From NCBI GenBank assembly GCA_003569205.1, contig BGOK01000007.1, positions 1 to 64,000 of the forward strand: DNA of 64,000 bases. The letters are read 5' to 3'. This DNA comes from Verrucomicrobiota bacterium. GTDB taxonomy: Bacteria; Verrucomicrobiota; Verrucomicrobiia; Opitutales; UBA953. Below the pieces are notes generated by a model. The model did no database searches, was not told the DNA's origin, and saw nothing but the letters and a program-made list of their open reading frames with translations. This document shows, piece after piece, positions 41,749 through 51,233 of this stretch. Made by a program: the position numbers and the translations under genes. The stretch's first letter is position 1. Every line of letters starts with the position of its first letter.

Positions 41749-44205
41749 TCAGCCGCCCTCTACTGGATTACTCTTAACAACCTTACCATACAGCCAAGCG
41801 ACCACAAAGAAGGCCACCGCCACGGCGGCACAGGCGACGATGCGGCCCAAAATATCATTGATATCAAACAGGATGACGTGCCCAGTGGCGAGGACGAGGC
41901 CGACGATACCCAGCATGCGGTAGGAGCGGGTCTTTAGCACGAAACCCAAGATGAAAACAAGGCCGGCAGCTAGGGCCCAAAGGAGCGAGACCCCAGCACC
42001 CGGCAATGCGTTAAAGTAAATGAAGACGATCAAGCCCAGGCCGGCACACACGAGGGCACGGCTAGCCGAGCCCATCTGCTCGAGGCCAACACTCGACCGG
42101 GCTAAGCCATAGAGCGCCAAAGCCAAGCCACCCAACCAGAGCGGAGTCAGGGCGAGGGACTTCTCCCCCCCAGTCCAAGCGAAGGCCAAGACTACGAAGG
42201 CCGGCAGGAAGGCCACCTGTGCGACCAGCGCGACTGTCGGACGATTCGTCAGGAGACGGTAGCCTTCGGCCAAGGCTGCCACTAAGGCGATGCCAACCAA
42301 CCAGAGCGCCGCCGCGCGACCCGCCTCAGGTACCGGAGAACTAGCCAGATTCAGCCCTGTACCCAAGGCCTTGAGCAGCATGACCGCACTTAAGAAAGCC
42401 AAGGCCGTTTGGACAAACCGGGCGAACCCGTGCTCAAGAATATTAATAAACCAGACCCCGGCAGCATCGAGGACCACCAAGGCCAAAGCCCACCAGAGCG
42501 GCCAAGTGGTACCCCCTGAATTGCCACCCCACTGCGAGGTAAGTACGACGAAGTGCGTCCAAGCGAAAGCCGGCAGAATCGTCCACAGGAGTTTCGGCTG
42601 ACGGAAAAGGGCCGCGATGGGCAGGACGACTAACCAAGCCCATGGCTGATCAACCACGGAGAATTGGCTTTGCACATAGCAGACCAACAAGCCCAAGGCC
42701 AACAGGCTCACCGTCCGACGTAACATCGAAGCCGTGAAATTTTCCTGACCCCAGCTAAAACGCCACGCCGCTAAGACCGCGACCAACACCGGCGCCAAGA
42801 GACGCATCCACAGCTGAACGGTAGATTGATTCTGGTAAGTGAAGACCGCGGCGACCGCCATGCCTTCCGCAACCCAAATGAGGGTGGCACTGCGAGTGCG
42901 CGTGAAAATAAGTTGGGTCAAGGCCGCCGCCATGACCCAAATCACCCAGACGAGTTGTTGTTCGACTTTCCAAGCACCCGCGGCGGCCGCAAAGACCAAG
43001 GCCGAAGTAAGTAGGATTTCGGCAACCACGCGACGGCGACCGAGCTCCAAGAAGCCAAACGTTGCTGCTAAGACGGCGATTACCAGCGAAGCCAAGGCCC
43101 GAGCATCATCGCCACCCACGGCGACCCAGATGCTAATCACGGACGGACCAAAGAATGCCGCACAGAGAAACGCATTTGTCTCGGCTTCGTCGAAATTCGA
43201 GTCCACCCGACCAAAGCGATTTGCCAACCAAAGGGACAGGAAGGTCAGGCCGGCGCCTAATTGCACCGCCAACGTCAGCGCCGGAGAGTTCGGACGGCCT
43301 TCGTAGAGCAGCAGCAACCCAATGACAGAACCTGCTAAGCCCAACACGGCGGAGGAAGCCCAACCACCACGCGAGAGGAGGACCGCGCCGAGTGCGGCGA
43401 TAGACCCTGCTTCCACCCCGATGGTTAAGGCGTCCGAGCCAGCCTGCACGGATAGGCCGGTCGCGACCGTAGCAAAGATAATGGAGATCTGCCCGATCAA
43501 CTTGTCCTTACGGGCCAAGGCAACGCCCCCTACAACCAAGGCCACGAAGAACTGCAGAACCGCCGCCTGCGCAGGCGTCTCGAGAACGCGCATCTTCTCC
43601 ATGCCGAACGAGGCCCAGGCGGCGAACTGGAAGACGGTGAGTCCGACCGCGAAGACGACTCGGCCCAAATCGCGACGGCTCTGTTCGAGACGATGCCCGC
43701 CCCAAAGGCCTAAACCCCCTAAGGCAAGGATTTCGCCCAAACGCACCCACGCCGGCAAAGTAGACCGGAGGTTTAGCCAGATGGCTAGGAAGACCACGGA
43801 GGCGACGGCTAACGCACCACCGACACGGACGGCCCACCAGGAACCCAAGGCGAACTCGCCTTTTAGATCAGTCGGAGGCAACAAGCCCATCTCGCGCAAA
43901 CCTTTCCACGGGTCTTGCGGAGCGACCTCACTAAGAGACGATGCCGCCACTGGCCCCAAGGTACTCGGAGCAGCCGGAATTGCGGTTGCGACGGGCGAAG
44001 CCACGGCAGGCGCTACGGCCTGCGGAGGGAGAGGCGGCGGAGTCACCGCAGCGCCAGTGGACGGCTTCGGCGTCACGATCGCATTGGCGGTCAAACGGGC
44101 GACCTTTGCCTCCAAGCTCGAGACCCTGACCCAGAGCGCGATGACGAGGATGGGGAAGGCTATGACCAACGCGAAGGCGACCAGAGCAAGGACTTGCATA
44201 CGCAT
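41749..44205 (-). CDS. DUF2339 polytopic membrane protein
   Basis: 818 residues. One N-terminal helix (MRMQVLALVAFALVIAFPILVIALWV) and a short coiled part are followed by an Ala/Pro linker (about 45-105). Then come more than 20 hydrophobic helices in the DUF2339 pattern, beginning after WWAVRVGG. The start at 44205 gives a tidy signal-anchor; an upstream start at 44259 is possible. No function is established for the family. A long, frame-open stretch on the opposite strand is only its shadow. Confidence 0.85.
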   Translation of the reverse strand: MRMQVLALVAFALVIAFPILVIALWVRVSSLEAKVARLTANAIVTPKPSTGAAVTPPPLPPQAVAPAVASPVATAIPAAPSTLGPVAASSLSEVAPQDPWKGLREMGLLPPTDLKGEFALGSWWAVRVGGALAVASVVFLAIWLNLRSTLPAWVRLGEILALGGLGLWGGHRLEQSRRDLGRVVFAVGLTVFQFAAWASFGMEKMRVLETPAQAAVLQFFVALVVGGVALARKDKLIGQISIIFATVATGLSVQAGSDALTIGVEAGSIAALGAVLLSRGGWASSAVLGLAGSVIGLLLLYEGRPNSPALTLAVQLGAGLTFLSLWLANRFGRVDSNFDEAETNAFLCAAFFGPSVISIWVAVGGDDARALASLVIAVLAATFGFLELGRRRVVAEILLTSALVFAAAAGAWKVEQQLVWVIWVMAAALTQLIFTRTRSATLIWVAEGMAVAAVFTYQNQSTVQLWMRLLAPVLVAVLAAWRFSWGQENFTASMLRRTVSLLALGLLVCYVQSQFSVVDQPWAWLVVLPIAALFRQPKLLWTILPAFAWTHFVVLTSQWGGNSGGTTWPLWWALALVVLDAAGVWFINILEHGFARFVQTALAFLSAVMLLKALGTGLNLASSPVPEAGRAAALWLVGIALVAALAEGYRLLTNRPTVALVAQVAFLPAFVVLAFAWTGGEKSLALTPLWLGGLALALYGLARSSVGLEQMGSASRALVCAGLGLIVFIYFNALPGAGVSLLWALAAGLVFILGFVLKTRSYRMLGIVGLVLATGHVILFDINDILGRIVACAAVAVAFFVVAWLYGKVVKSNPVEGG

Positions 44206-44482
44206 GAGCGTGTCGCACCCCGCTCTACTTTCAACGCTTTCCTTTAACTTTACCGACACACGAGCGTCAATTGCGACCTTAGATAGACCTCTTGTAGAGG
44301 AACTAGTCCTCCATGCCCCGCCCCTCCGCCCTTGTTTAATCCAGCTTGCTCTTGGCCACCGCCTATTTCGCTACCAATCCAATTCCCAAAGACCAAAAGG
44401 CACCCACGACCGTGGGCACAAAGCCCTTGGTCTGGTGCTCGATCTGACGTTGGCCGATGACGACGACTAAGCCCGTGCAGGC
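44206..44482. other. Intergenic region with a hairpin and a possible gene remnant
   Basis: Between the DUF2339 and DUF1552 genes. Right at the DUF1552 stop (44468-44487) is the inverted repeat CTAAGCC/GGCTTAG with a short loop, a possible terminator lacking a T-run. Further along on the minus strand, an open frame without a start codon reads LVVVIGQRQIEHQTKGFVP and continues with a hydrophobic stretch to a stop near 44370; it could be the tail of a decayed small membrane protein. No other gene is visible here. Confidence 0.4.
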
Positions 44483-45838
44483 TTAGCCCACGCGGTCGAG
44501 GCCGCGCATCGCACCGGTCGACGAGGCAAACTTGTCTTGGTCGATACCCATGCGCTGCAACATCGAGACGAAGAGGTTCGGGAGCGGCGTATTGCGCGAG
44601 GTGTCGAACGCGAGGTGCTGGCCATGACGGAAACCACCACCCATGAATAGGGTCGGCAGGTTGGTCGTGACGTGGGTGTTCGCGTTGCCGAGGTTAGAGC
44701 CGTAGAGGATCATCGTGCGGTCCAGCAAGGTATCGCCGTCTTCCTTCACATGCTTGAGGTCGGACATGAGCTTGGCGAGCAGGCGCATGTGCCATTCGTC
44801 GATGGACTTGAGTTGGGCGAGCTTCTGCGCCGAGCGACCGTGGTGCGAGAGGTTATGGTAACCGTCGGACGTGGTGTGTACGTGGTCGAGGTCGATGGCT
44901 GGCGAATTAACGCTGTCCAACATGAGCGTGACGGCGCGAGAGGAGTCGGTCTCGAAGCACAGGCGAGCCATATCATACATAAGGCGGACTTTGTCCATGT
45001 ACTCCTTGGGGCTAGCGGGATCGAGCGGTATAGGCTGCGAAGTTACTGGGCGCGGCTTGCGTTCCCATTCCTTCGACATCTGCATGCGCTTCTCGAGCTC
45101 ACGAACGCTTGTGAAATACTGATCCAAGCGATCGCGGTCCTGCGCACCGACGGTGCGCTTCAGGTCGCCCGCCTGGCCACCAACGGCATCTAGGATGCTA
45201 CGCCCTAGGTCCATACGACGTTCGGCGGCCGAGATTTCGGCGGCAGAACCGCCCATGAACATACGGCGAAAGACGACCGAGGGCTTCTCTTCGGTTGGAA
45301 TCATGATGCCACCGGCAGTCCAGGAGAGGCTGCGCGAACCGCGCGAGACGTTCACGCCGAGAGTCATCGACTGGAAACGCGTGAGGTGACCAATGCGCTC
45401 GGCGATATGCTGGTCGAGGGAGATGGTATTACGGAAGCCGCCACTGCTCGGGTGCGGGGCCGCCGTCAGGAAGCAATTATCGGCCGGGTGGCCACCATCG
45501 ACATCTGGGTGCGAGACGCCGCTGAAGACGGTAAAGTCTTGGCGGTGCTCCTGCAGAAGATCGAGGTAAGGTGAGGACTTATAATCGGCGCCAGCGCCCT
45601 TCGGGAAAAAGTTATCTGGTACGAGGCCAAGGTTATTACAGATGCCCAACATGCGGCGGGGCTTACCACCCGGCGTCGCCGAAGCGGGTGCGGGCGCGGC
45701 AAAGGCGGGGGTCATGGAGTCCAGCAGCGGCAAGGCCATGAGGATGCCAGTGCCTTGGATGAAGCGGCGGCGGGATACCGAGCGCTGGAAGGCGACGCGG
45801 GGCGCGTTGGTAGGGTTATAGCCCGAGGGGGAGCTCAT
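44483..45838 (-). CDS. Tat-exported DUF1552 protein
   Basis: 451 residues. A twin-arginine signal ([20 protein letters not shown]) is followed by [14 protein letters not shown] and further DUF1552 hallmarks such as [18 protein letters not shown] and [14 protein letters not shown]1552 proteins are typical of Verrucomicrobiota and Planctomycetes and nearly always lie beside a large cytochrome-domain DUF1592 protein, here the gene just upstream with an 11-base gap. They probably act together in the periplasm; the chemistry is unknown. Confidence 0.9.
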   Translation of the reverse strand: MSSPSGYNPTNAPRVAFQRSVSRRRFIQGTGILMALPLLDSMTPAFAAPAPASATPGGKPRRMLGICNNLGLVPDNFFPKGAGADYKSSPYLDLLQEHRQDFTVFSGVSHPDVDGGHPADNCFLTAAPHPSSGGFRNTISLDQHIAERIGHLTRFQSMTLGVNVSRGSRSLSWTAGGIMIPTEEKPSVVFRRMFMGGSAAEISAAERRMDLGRSILDAVGGQAGDLKRTVGAQDRDRLDQYFTSVRELEKRMQMSKEWERKPRPVTSQPIPLDPASPKEYMDKVRLMYDMARLCFETDSSRAVTLMLDSVNSPAIDLDHVHTTSDGYHNLSHHGRSAQKLAQLKSIDEWHMRLLAKLMSDLKHVKEDGDTLLDRTMILYGSNLGNANTHVTTNLPTLFMGGGFRHGQHLAFDTSRNTPLPNLFVSMLQRMGIDQDKFASSTGAMRGLDRVG

Positions 45839-45849
45839 GGGGAAGTGAC

Positions 45850-48399
45850 TTATTTATTGAGGAAGAGGTCGCTGGTGACAAGCCCGCGAACGAGCGTCCG
45901 GACGCCGTAGCCATCTGGCTGGGCGGCATCGAGGAGCTTTTCGACCTTAGGACGGTCGGCAAAGCCCACTGGGGCGCCCGTCGCGAAGACCGCGAACTGT
46001 CCGACAAGGTTGCGGGCCAGTTGACGCTCATTCTGCACCAGAAGAGCCTTAAATTCGCGGATATCGGCAAAGTTTCGCTTCCCTAATTGGCCATGGGATT
46101 CCACCGGCAAAGCGTTGTGGAAGGTGAACTTTTGGCCGTTTTTACCGAAGCCTAGCTCACGTTCCTTGCCTTCGATCGCGCGGTATGACTTTCGGTAGCC
46201 ACCGACAATATCGAAACTCTCCAAGGCGAAGCCCGGCGGGTCGATCTTGGTATGGCAAGCGGAACAGGACTCCAGTTTGCGATGGCTCTCCAACTGCTGG
46301 CGAATCGTCGTGGCACCACGGATATCGGGCTCGACAGCCGGGACGCTCGGAGGGGGCGGCGGGGGTTTCTGACCTAAGATACGTTCCATCATCCATGCAC
46401 CGCGGACAATCGGCGAAGTGGTCGTGCCGTTGGCCGTGACCTTGAGTACACTCGCCTGCGTCAACAAACCACCGCGCACACTACCAGCGGGGAGCGACAC
46501 TTTACGGAATTGCGAACCAATGACCGGCGGAAGGTCATAGAGCTTAGCCATGCGCTCGTTGACGAATACGAAATCCGACGCAGCAACATTGCGGGCTGGC
46601 AGGTCGCGCTTAAGGAGTTCAGCAAAGAACAGACGCGTCTCATCGCCGGCGGACTCCACGAGGTTGTCGTCCAGGTAGTAATCTGGATAGAGATTCTCAT
46701 CCGGATTAGTCACGCCGACCTTACGCAACTCGAGCCAGTAATCGAGGAACGCGGCGACGAAACGCTGCGAACGGGCATCATCGAGCAAGCGGTCCGTCTG
46801 CTTACGAAGCGTCGCTGGCTCATGCAGCTGGCCAGACTTCGCCAAGGCGAGGAGCTCGGCATCCGGCGGGGAATTCCAGAGGAAGTACGCAAGGCGCTCA
46901 GCCAGGGCATAGTCGTCCAAACGACCAGGCTTATCCTGCAGATAAAGGAAACTCGGCGAGGTCAAGACCGCCGTGTAACCCGTCACCATGGCTTCAGCGA
47001 AGGTGCTGCCCGTCTTGAGGGCATTCTGAATCAGCGGCAAGAAACGCACTTCCTCCTGCGGCGTGACCGGACGGCGGTAGGCCTGCTGCACGAAGCGACG
47101 GAGCAGACGCTCGGCATCCTTCGTAGCGTCACGCGGGGTCACCTCGACATTGAGCGTCGAGGTCGCCGTCTTTTTTACCGGGAGGTCATCGAAGAGTTGC
47201 TGATAGGAAGCGGTCGGAAAGTTATCGACTAACGGGCCTTCGACTTCAATCCAGCGCATGACCATACCAGGCTGGCCGTCGTTCTCGGCCAACGGATTCT
47301 GCCAGCGGGTAGCACCCGGACGAGAGCGGAAGAAACGGACCGCGTCGACCTGGATGGTTTCGCCGGCCATCAATTGCACATCCAGATTCGCCACGGTGAC
47401 ATCAGGGTTGAGGTCAATATTGCCGATTCGCCGCATCACGCGCGGAGGGGTCAACGCGTACACGGTAATGGGCTCCGGCCGGCGGCCTTTGGAGATTTGA
47501 TCGAGATTCGGGATGAACCATTTCTTGGGCTCACCCGGGCCGACCCAAACAGAGTGCCCACAGAGCTTGATCTTGTAACGGCCAGAAATCGGCGCCTTGA
47601 AGGCCGAGAACTTTGGCTCGATCGGCTCATAGGCACTGGCGACCACGCCCACACCCTCGAGTTCGCGCTGCGCAGCATTGGCTTTGCCAGCGGTCGTTGG
47701 CGCCTTACCCGCCCGCACTTCTGGCTGCGCCACGTAGCCCAACGTCGGGAAAGTCGCGCGCTCGGGGGCCGTATTAAAAACCGAGTACTTCATCGGACCC
47801 GTGTAGCTCCCTTGATCGCGAGCATAGTAACGCTTGGTAACCACTGGTAGTTTTTCGGCCGAGGCCACTAAGACCTGACGCAAGGCTTCTTCGGCGGTAC
47901 TAATGTAGCGGGCCAACTGTACGTGGGAGACATCGAGGGCTTCGCCTGACTTATTAAAGCGGTGCGCCTCCGTATCTTCCGGCAAGGATTCGCGCAGGTC
48001 GAGCCACGGCGCTCGCAGGAGGTCGCGTAAGGTATTCTCGTATTCAAAACGATTGAGCCGACGCTTCACCGTGCGGCCTTCGTTCTGGATACGCGTCACC
48101 TCGGCGACCTGCAGTTTCTGGCCTAACTCCTTAAGATAGCCGGCAGCGGCCGCCGTATCCGGGCGAGTCTTCTTCGCGGGAGGCATCTCGCCGGACGCAA
48201 TCTGGTCGTAGACCTTCACCCACTGCGCCATGACCTGCGGGTTCGTGAGTTCGGGCTTCAGCGCCGTGAGGTCAAAGTCACCCTTCTTGGTCTCGGCGTC
48301 GTGACACTCCACACAGTGCTTCTCGAGTAGCGGCGGCAGGGCCGCGGCGGCCGGGGAGACCAAGGCAGCGACGAGGAGGAGACGGACAAAAGACTTCAT
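45850..48399 (-). CDS. Cytochrome-domain DUF1587/1592/1588/1585-type periplasmic protein
   Basis: 849 residues. A signal peptide ([20 protein letters not shown]) leads into a planctomycete-type cytochrome c domain with CVECH near 29-33, so one heme is expected. A DUF1587-like part ([16 protein letters not shown]), a beta-rich central region, and then DUF1595/DUF1592 ([15 protein letters not shown]), DUF1588 ([19 protein letters not shown]) and DUF1585 at the C-terminus follow. CSACH near 709 is a second possible heme site. Such proteins are inferred to be redox partners of DUF1552 proteins. The leader CCTTACCTTTTA is pyrimidine-rich. Confidence 0.92.
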   Translation of the reverse strand: MKSFVRLLLVAALVSPAAAALPPLLEKHCVECHDAETKKGDFDLTALKPELTNPQVMAQWVKVYDQIASGEMPPAKKTRPDTAAAAGYLKELGQKLQVAEVTRIQNEGRTVKRRLNRFEYENTLRDLLRAPWLDLRESLPEDTEAHRFNKSGEALDVSHVQLARYISTAEEALRQVLVASAEKLPVVTKRYYARDQGSYTGPMKYSVFNTAPERATFPTLGYVAQPEVRAGKAPTTAGKANAAQRELEGVGVVASAYEPIEPKFSAFKAPISGRYKIKLCGHSVWVGPGEPKKWFIPNLDQISKGRRPEPITVYALTPPRVMRRIGNIDLNPDVTVANLDVQLMAGETIQVDAVRFFRSRPGATRWQNPLAENDGQPGMVMRWIEVEGPLVDNFPTASYQQLFDDLPVKKTATSTLNVEVTPRDATKDAERLLRRFVQQAYRRPVTPQEEVRFLPLIQNALKTGSTFAEAMVTGYTAVLTSPSFLYLQDKPGRLDDYALAERLAYFLWNSPPDAELLALAKSGQLHEPATLRKQTDRLLDDARSQRFVAAFLDYWLELRKVGVTNPDENLYPDYYLDDNLVESAGDETRLFFAELLKRDLPARNVAASDFVFVNERMAKLYDLPPVIGSQFRKVSLPAGSVRGGLLTQASVLKVTANGTTTSPIVRGAWMMERILGQKPPPPPPSVPAVEPDIRGATTIRQQLESHRKLESCSACHTKIDPPGFALESFDIVGGYRKSYRAIEGKERELGFGKNGQKFTFHNALPVESHGQLGKRNFADIREFKALLVQNERQLARNLVGQFAVFATGAPVGFADRPKVEKLLDAAQPDGYGVRTLVRGLVTSDLFLNK

Positions 48400-48546
48400 T
48401 AAAAGGTAAGGTTAAGACAGGGGGAATCCCTAGAGGTTTCCAAGGGAATACGGTTATTCCCCAGTGCTAAATAAGGCCTTTAAACCAAGTAAAGGGCCTT
48501 AAACCAAAGGGGTGGACGTAGCCGCGGACCTGCCCTGCCTGTAGGC
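48400..48546. promoter_or_regulatory. Divergent promoter region with inverted and direct repeats
   Basis: This lies between the cytochrome DUF1592 gene (minus) and comM (plus). It holds the perfect inverted repeat GGGAATA-N4-TATTCCC (48444-48461) and two near-identical direct copies, GGCCTTTAAACCAAG (48475-48489) and GGCCTTAAACCAAA (48495-48508), spaced 20 bases start to start. That is two helical turns, so one regulator could bind both copies on the same DNA face. The regulator is unknown. Confidence 0.45.
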
Positions 48547-50073
48547 ATGCTCGCCGTCCTCCGTTCTGCCGCCCTCGTCGGGGTGGAAGCCGTCCCCGTC
48601 GAAGTCGAGGTCAACACGGGCGAGCAAGGTGACCTCCGCATTGAAATCGTCGGCCTGCCCGACACCGCGGTAAAGGAGTCCGAAGACCGCGTGCTGTCGG
48701 CCATGATGAATACCGGCCTGCGCACCCATGAGACTAAGACGACGGTGAACCTGGCGCCGGGCGACCTCCGTAAGGAAGGGGCGATGTACGACCTCCCCAT
48801 TGCGGTCGGGATGGCGGCGGCCACCAGCCAAATCCCCAAGGACAAGTTACCCCACTACCTGATCGCCGGGGAACTCGGCCTCAGCGGCGGCACGCGGGCG
48901 GTGAAAGGCGGCGTGGCCATCGCGATGTTGGCCAAGCGGCTCGGGCTTAAAGGCGTCATCCTGCCCCGCCCTTCGGCCGAGGAGGCCGCACTCGTCGATG
49001 GCATCGAAGCCATCGCCATTGATTCACTCGACGGCGCGTTACGCTTTCTGTCCGGCGACGCACGCTATCTCCCCCTGCCGCCAGCGGCCAACCCGTTCCT
49101 GCTCATGGGGCCGACCGAGGGACCCGATTTCGCTGACGTCAAAGGTCAACTCAAGGTCCGGCGGGCCGTCGAGGTCGCCGCGGCCGGCGGCCATAACCTG
49201 CTCATTCTCGGCCCCCCGGGCTCGGGCAAATCCATGATCGCAAAACGCATCCCGACGATCCTACCGGCCCCCGACGCCGAGGAATTCCTTGAGATTCTTT
49301 CGGTCTACTCGGCAGCGGGCATGAAGTTAGGCGACGTGACGCGCCGGTGGGAAAGACCCTTCCGCTCGCCGCACCATACGATCAGCGATATTGGCCTCAT
49401 CGGCGGTGGCGCCATGCCGGGGCCAGGCGAAGTCTCACTCGCCCACCACGGCGTGCTCTTTCTCGACGAGTTGCCGGAGTTTCGCCGCTCGGCGCTCGAG
49501 GTCCTCCGCCAACCCTTAGAAGACGCTTGCGTCACCGTCTCACGTGCCGCCGCCAAGGTCACCCTGCCCGCACGGTTAATGCTCGTCGCGGCCATGAACC
49601 CCTGCCCCTGCGGGCACCTCGGTGACCGACTTAAAGAATGCCGCTGCACAACCGCCCATATCCGCCGCTACCGCTCGAAGATCTCTGGGCCATTGCTAGA
49701 CCGCATTGATATCCAAGTCGAAGCCCCCGCACTCACCATCGAGGAACTCCGGCATGCACAGCCCGGCGAGCCGTCTGAGGCCATGCGCGTTCGCATTGAA
49801 GCTGCCCGAGCGATTCAACGGCAGCGGTTCGGGGGACGGATGCGGGCCTGCAATGCGGTCCTCGCTGGCCAGGAGCTCCGCACCCACTGCGCCTTGGAAC
49901 GCGCTCAAGGCGACCTCCTCCAGCAAGCCATGGAAAAGCTGGCCCTTTCGGCCCGAGCCTATGACCGCATCCTGCGGGTAGCCCGCAGTATTGCCGACCT
50001 CGCGGCGGCGGAGCGCATCGCCACCGAACACCTCCTGGAAGCCATTCATTACCGCTCGTTAGACCGTGGGTGA
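48547..50073 (+). CDS. comM: YifB/ComM-type Mg-chelatase-like AAA ATPase
   Basis: 508 residues. A Lon-protease-like N-terminal domain ([20 protein letters not shown]) precedes the AAA+ core with Walker A GPPGSGKS near 222-229, Walker [11 protein letters not shown] and the PCPCG zinc-like motif near 357-361 leading into the C-terminal domain. ComM is the branch-migration helicase that supports integration of transforming DNA in naturally competent bacteria; homologues also occur elsewhere. No other competence gene is in the window. Confidence 0.92.
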   Translation: MLAVLRSAALVGVEAVPVEVEVNTGEQGDLRIEIVGLPDTAVKESEDRVLSAMMNTGLRTHETKTTVNLAPGDLRKEGAMYDLPIAVGMAAATSQIPKDKLPHYLIAGELGLSGGTRAVKGGVAIAMLAKRLGLKGVILPRPSAEEAALVDGIEAIAIDSLDGALRFLSGDARYLPLPPAANPFLLMGPTEGPDFADVKGQLKVRRAVEVAAAGGHNLLILGPPGSGKSMIAKRIPTILPAPDAEEFLEILSVYSAAGMKLGDVTRRWERPFRSPHHTISDIGLIGGGAMPGPGEVSLAHHGVLFLDELPEFRRSALEVLRQPLEDACVTVSRAAAKVTLPARLMLVAAMNPCPCGHLGDRLKECRCTTAHIRRYRSKISGPLLDRIDIQVEAPALTIEELRHAQPGEPSEAMRVRIEAARAIQRQRFGGRMRACNAVLAGQELRTHCALERAQGDLLQQAMEKLALSARAYDRILRVARSIADLAAAERIATEHLLEAIHYRSLDRG

Positions 50074-50119
50074 AAACGCTCGCAGACGCTGGGGATTTCC
50101 ATTCATTACCGGCTTCCCC

Positions 50120-51172
50120 ATGAAGTCCCCCCTCCTCCGCACCCTATTCGCTTCGGTGCTGACGGCCCTCGCCGCCGTCGCCTCCGCCGCTGAACCCATC
50201 AAGGTCCTCATCATCGATGGCCGTAATAACCACGACTGGGTCCGCACGACCGAGTCCTGCAAGGCTACCCTCGAAGCCACGGGCCGCTTTAAGGTCGATG
50301 TCTCCACCGCCCCGGCAGCCTTCGCCAAGCCTCAGCCCGCTAAGCCCAAGGCGGGTGACGCCGAAGGCAAGAAGGCCTACGATGAAGCGTTCAAGGCCTG
50401 GAAGAAAGAGGAGTCCGACTTCAATAAGGCCCACGCCGGTGACTGGGATAAGTGGTCGCCGAAATTCTCGGCCTACGCTGTCATCGTCAACAACTACAAC
50501 GGCCCGGAATGGGGCGCGGCCATGAAGGACGCCTTCACTGATTTCGTCGTTAAGGGCGGCGGCCTCGTCAACGTCCATGCGGCGAATAATTCCTTCACGG
50601 GCTGGGATAACTTTAATGAGATGATCTGCTGCGGCTGGCGCGGCGCGACGTTCGGACAACGCATTGCGGTCAATGACGCTACGGGTAAGGCCGTCGCAGT
50701 CGCCGAGGCGGACGAAAAGATTAAGGCTAAGGGCTTCGGTTCCGGCCACGGCCCCAAGCACGCGTTCACCCTCAAGGCCCGCGACGCCGCCCACGCCGTC
50801 ATGCAGGGTATCCCGACCGAATGGCTCCACGCCTCCGATGAACTCTACCACCGCATGCGCGGCTCGCCCGACCACATGGAAGTCCTTGAGAGTTCATTCT
50901 CGTCCGAGAAATTCGGTGGCACCGAGATGCACGAGCCGATGGTCTGGTGGGCCAAGTTCGGCGAAGGCCGCGTGGTGACGACCTCCATGGGCCACCTCTG
51001 GGCCGGCGACAAGTCCTTCGAAGCCCTCCACTGCGTGGGCTTCCAGACCATTCTGGCCCGCTCCACCGAATGGGCCGCCACCGGCAAGGTGACCATCGCC
51101 ATCCCCGAAGGCTTCCCCACCAAAGACCAGACGAGCGTGATCGAGCCGTCCAAGGTCGTCTGGAAGAAGTAA
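50120..51172 (+). CDS. Secreted ThuA-like protein
   Basis: 350 residues. A signal peptide (MKSPLLRTLFASVLTALAAVASA) is followed by the glutamine-amidotransferase-like ThuA fold: IKVLIIDGRNNHDW, KGGGLVNVHAANNSF, and GHGPKHAFTLK. A Lys/Ala-rich insertion (KPKAGDAEGKKAYDEAFK) lies near residue 75-95. ThuA in rhizobia acts in trehalose utilisation; exported relatives in Verrucomicrobiota are linked to sugar metabolism without a defined reaction. It lies just upstream of a clan GH-D hydrolase gene (61 bases), probably in one transcript. Confidence 0.88.
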   Translation: MKSPLLRTLFASVLTALAAVASAAEPIKVLIIDGRNNHDWVRTTESCKATLEATGRFKVDVSTAPAAFAKPQPAKPKAGDAEGKKAYDEAFKAWKKEESDFNKAHAGDWDKWSPKFSAYAVIVNNYNGPEWGAAMKDAFTDFVVKGGGLVNVHAANNSFTGWDNFNEMICCGWRGATFGQRIAVNDATGKAVAVAEADEKIKAKGFGSGHGPKHAFTLKARDAAHAVMQGIPTEWLHASDELYHRMRGSPDHMEVLESSFSSEKFGGTEMHEPMVWWAKFGEGRVVTTSMGHLWAGDKSFEALHCVGFQTILARSTEWAATGKVTIAIPEGFPTKDQTSVIEPSKVVWKK

Positions 51173-51233
51173 TAAAGGTTTTCGCTTGATTGCGGGGCTT
51201 GAAGCCCTGACGGGGCATGGCAGATTTCCTGCC

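Noticed and set aside
43322-44470. Long plus-strand open frame of 382 codons
   Set aside because: It lies entirely opposite the DUF2339 membrane protein and reads as low-complexity Ala/Lys/Arg/Thr text, the usual shadow of a GC-rich hydrophobic gene.
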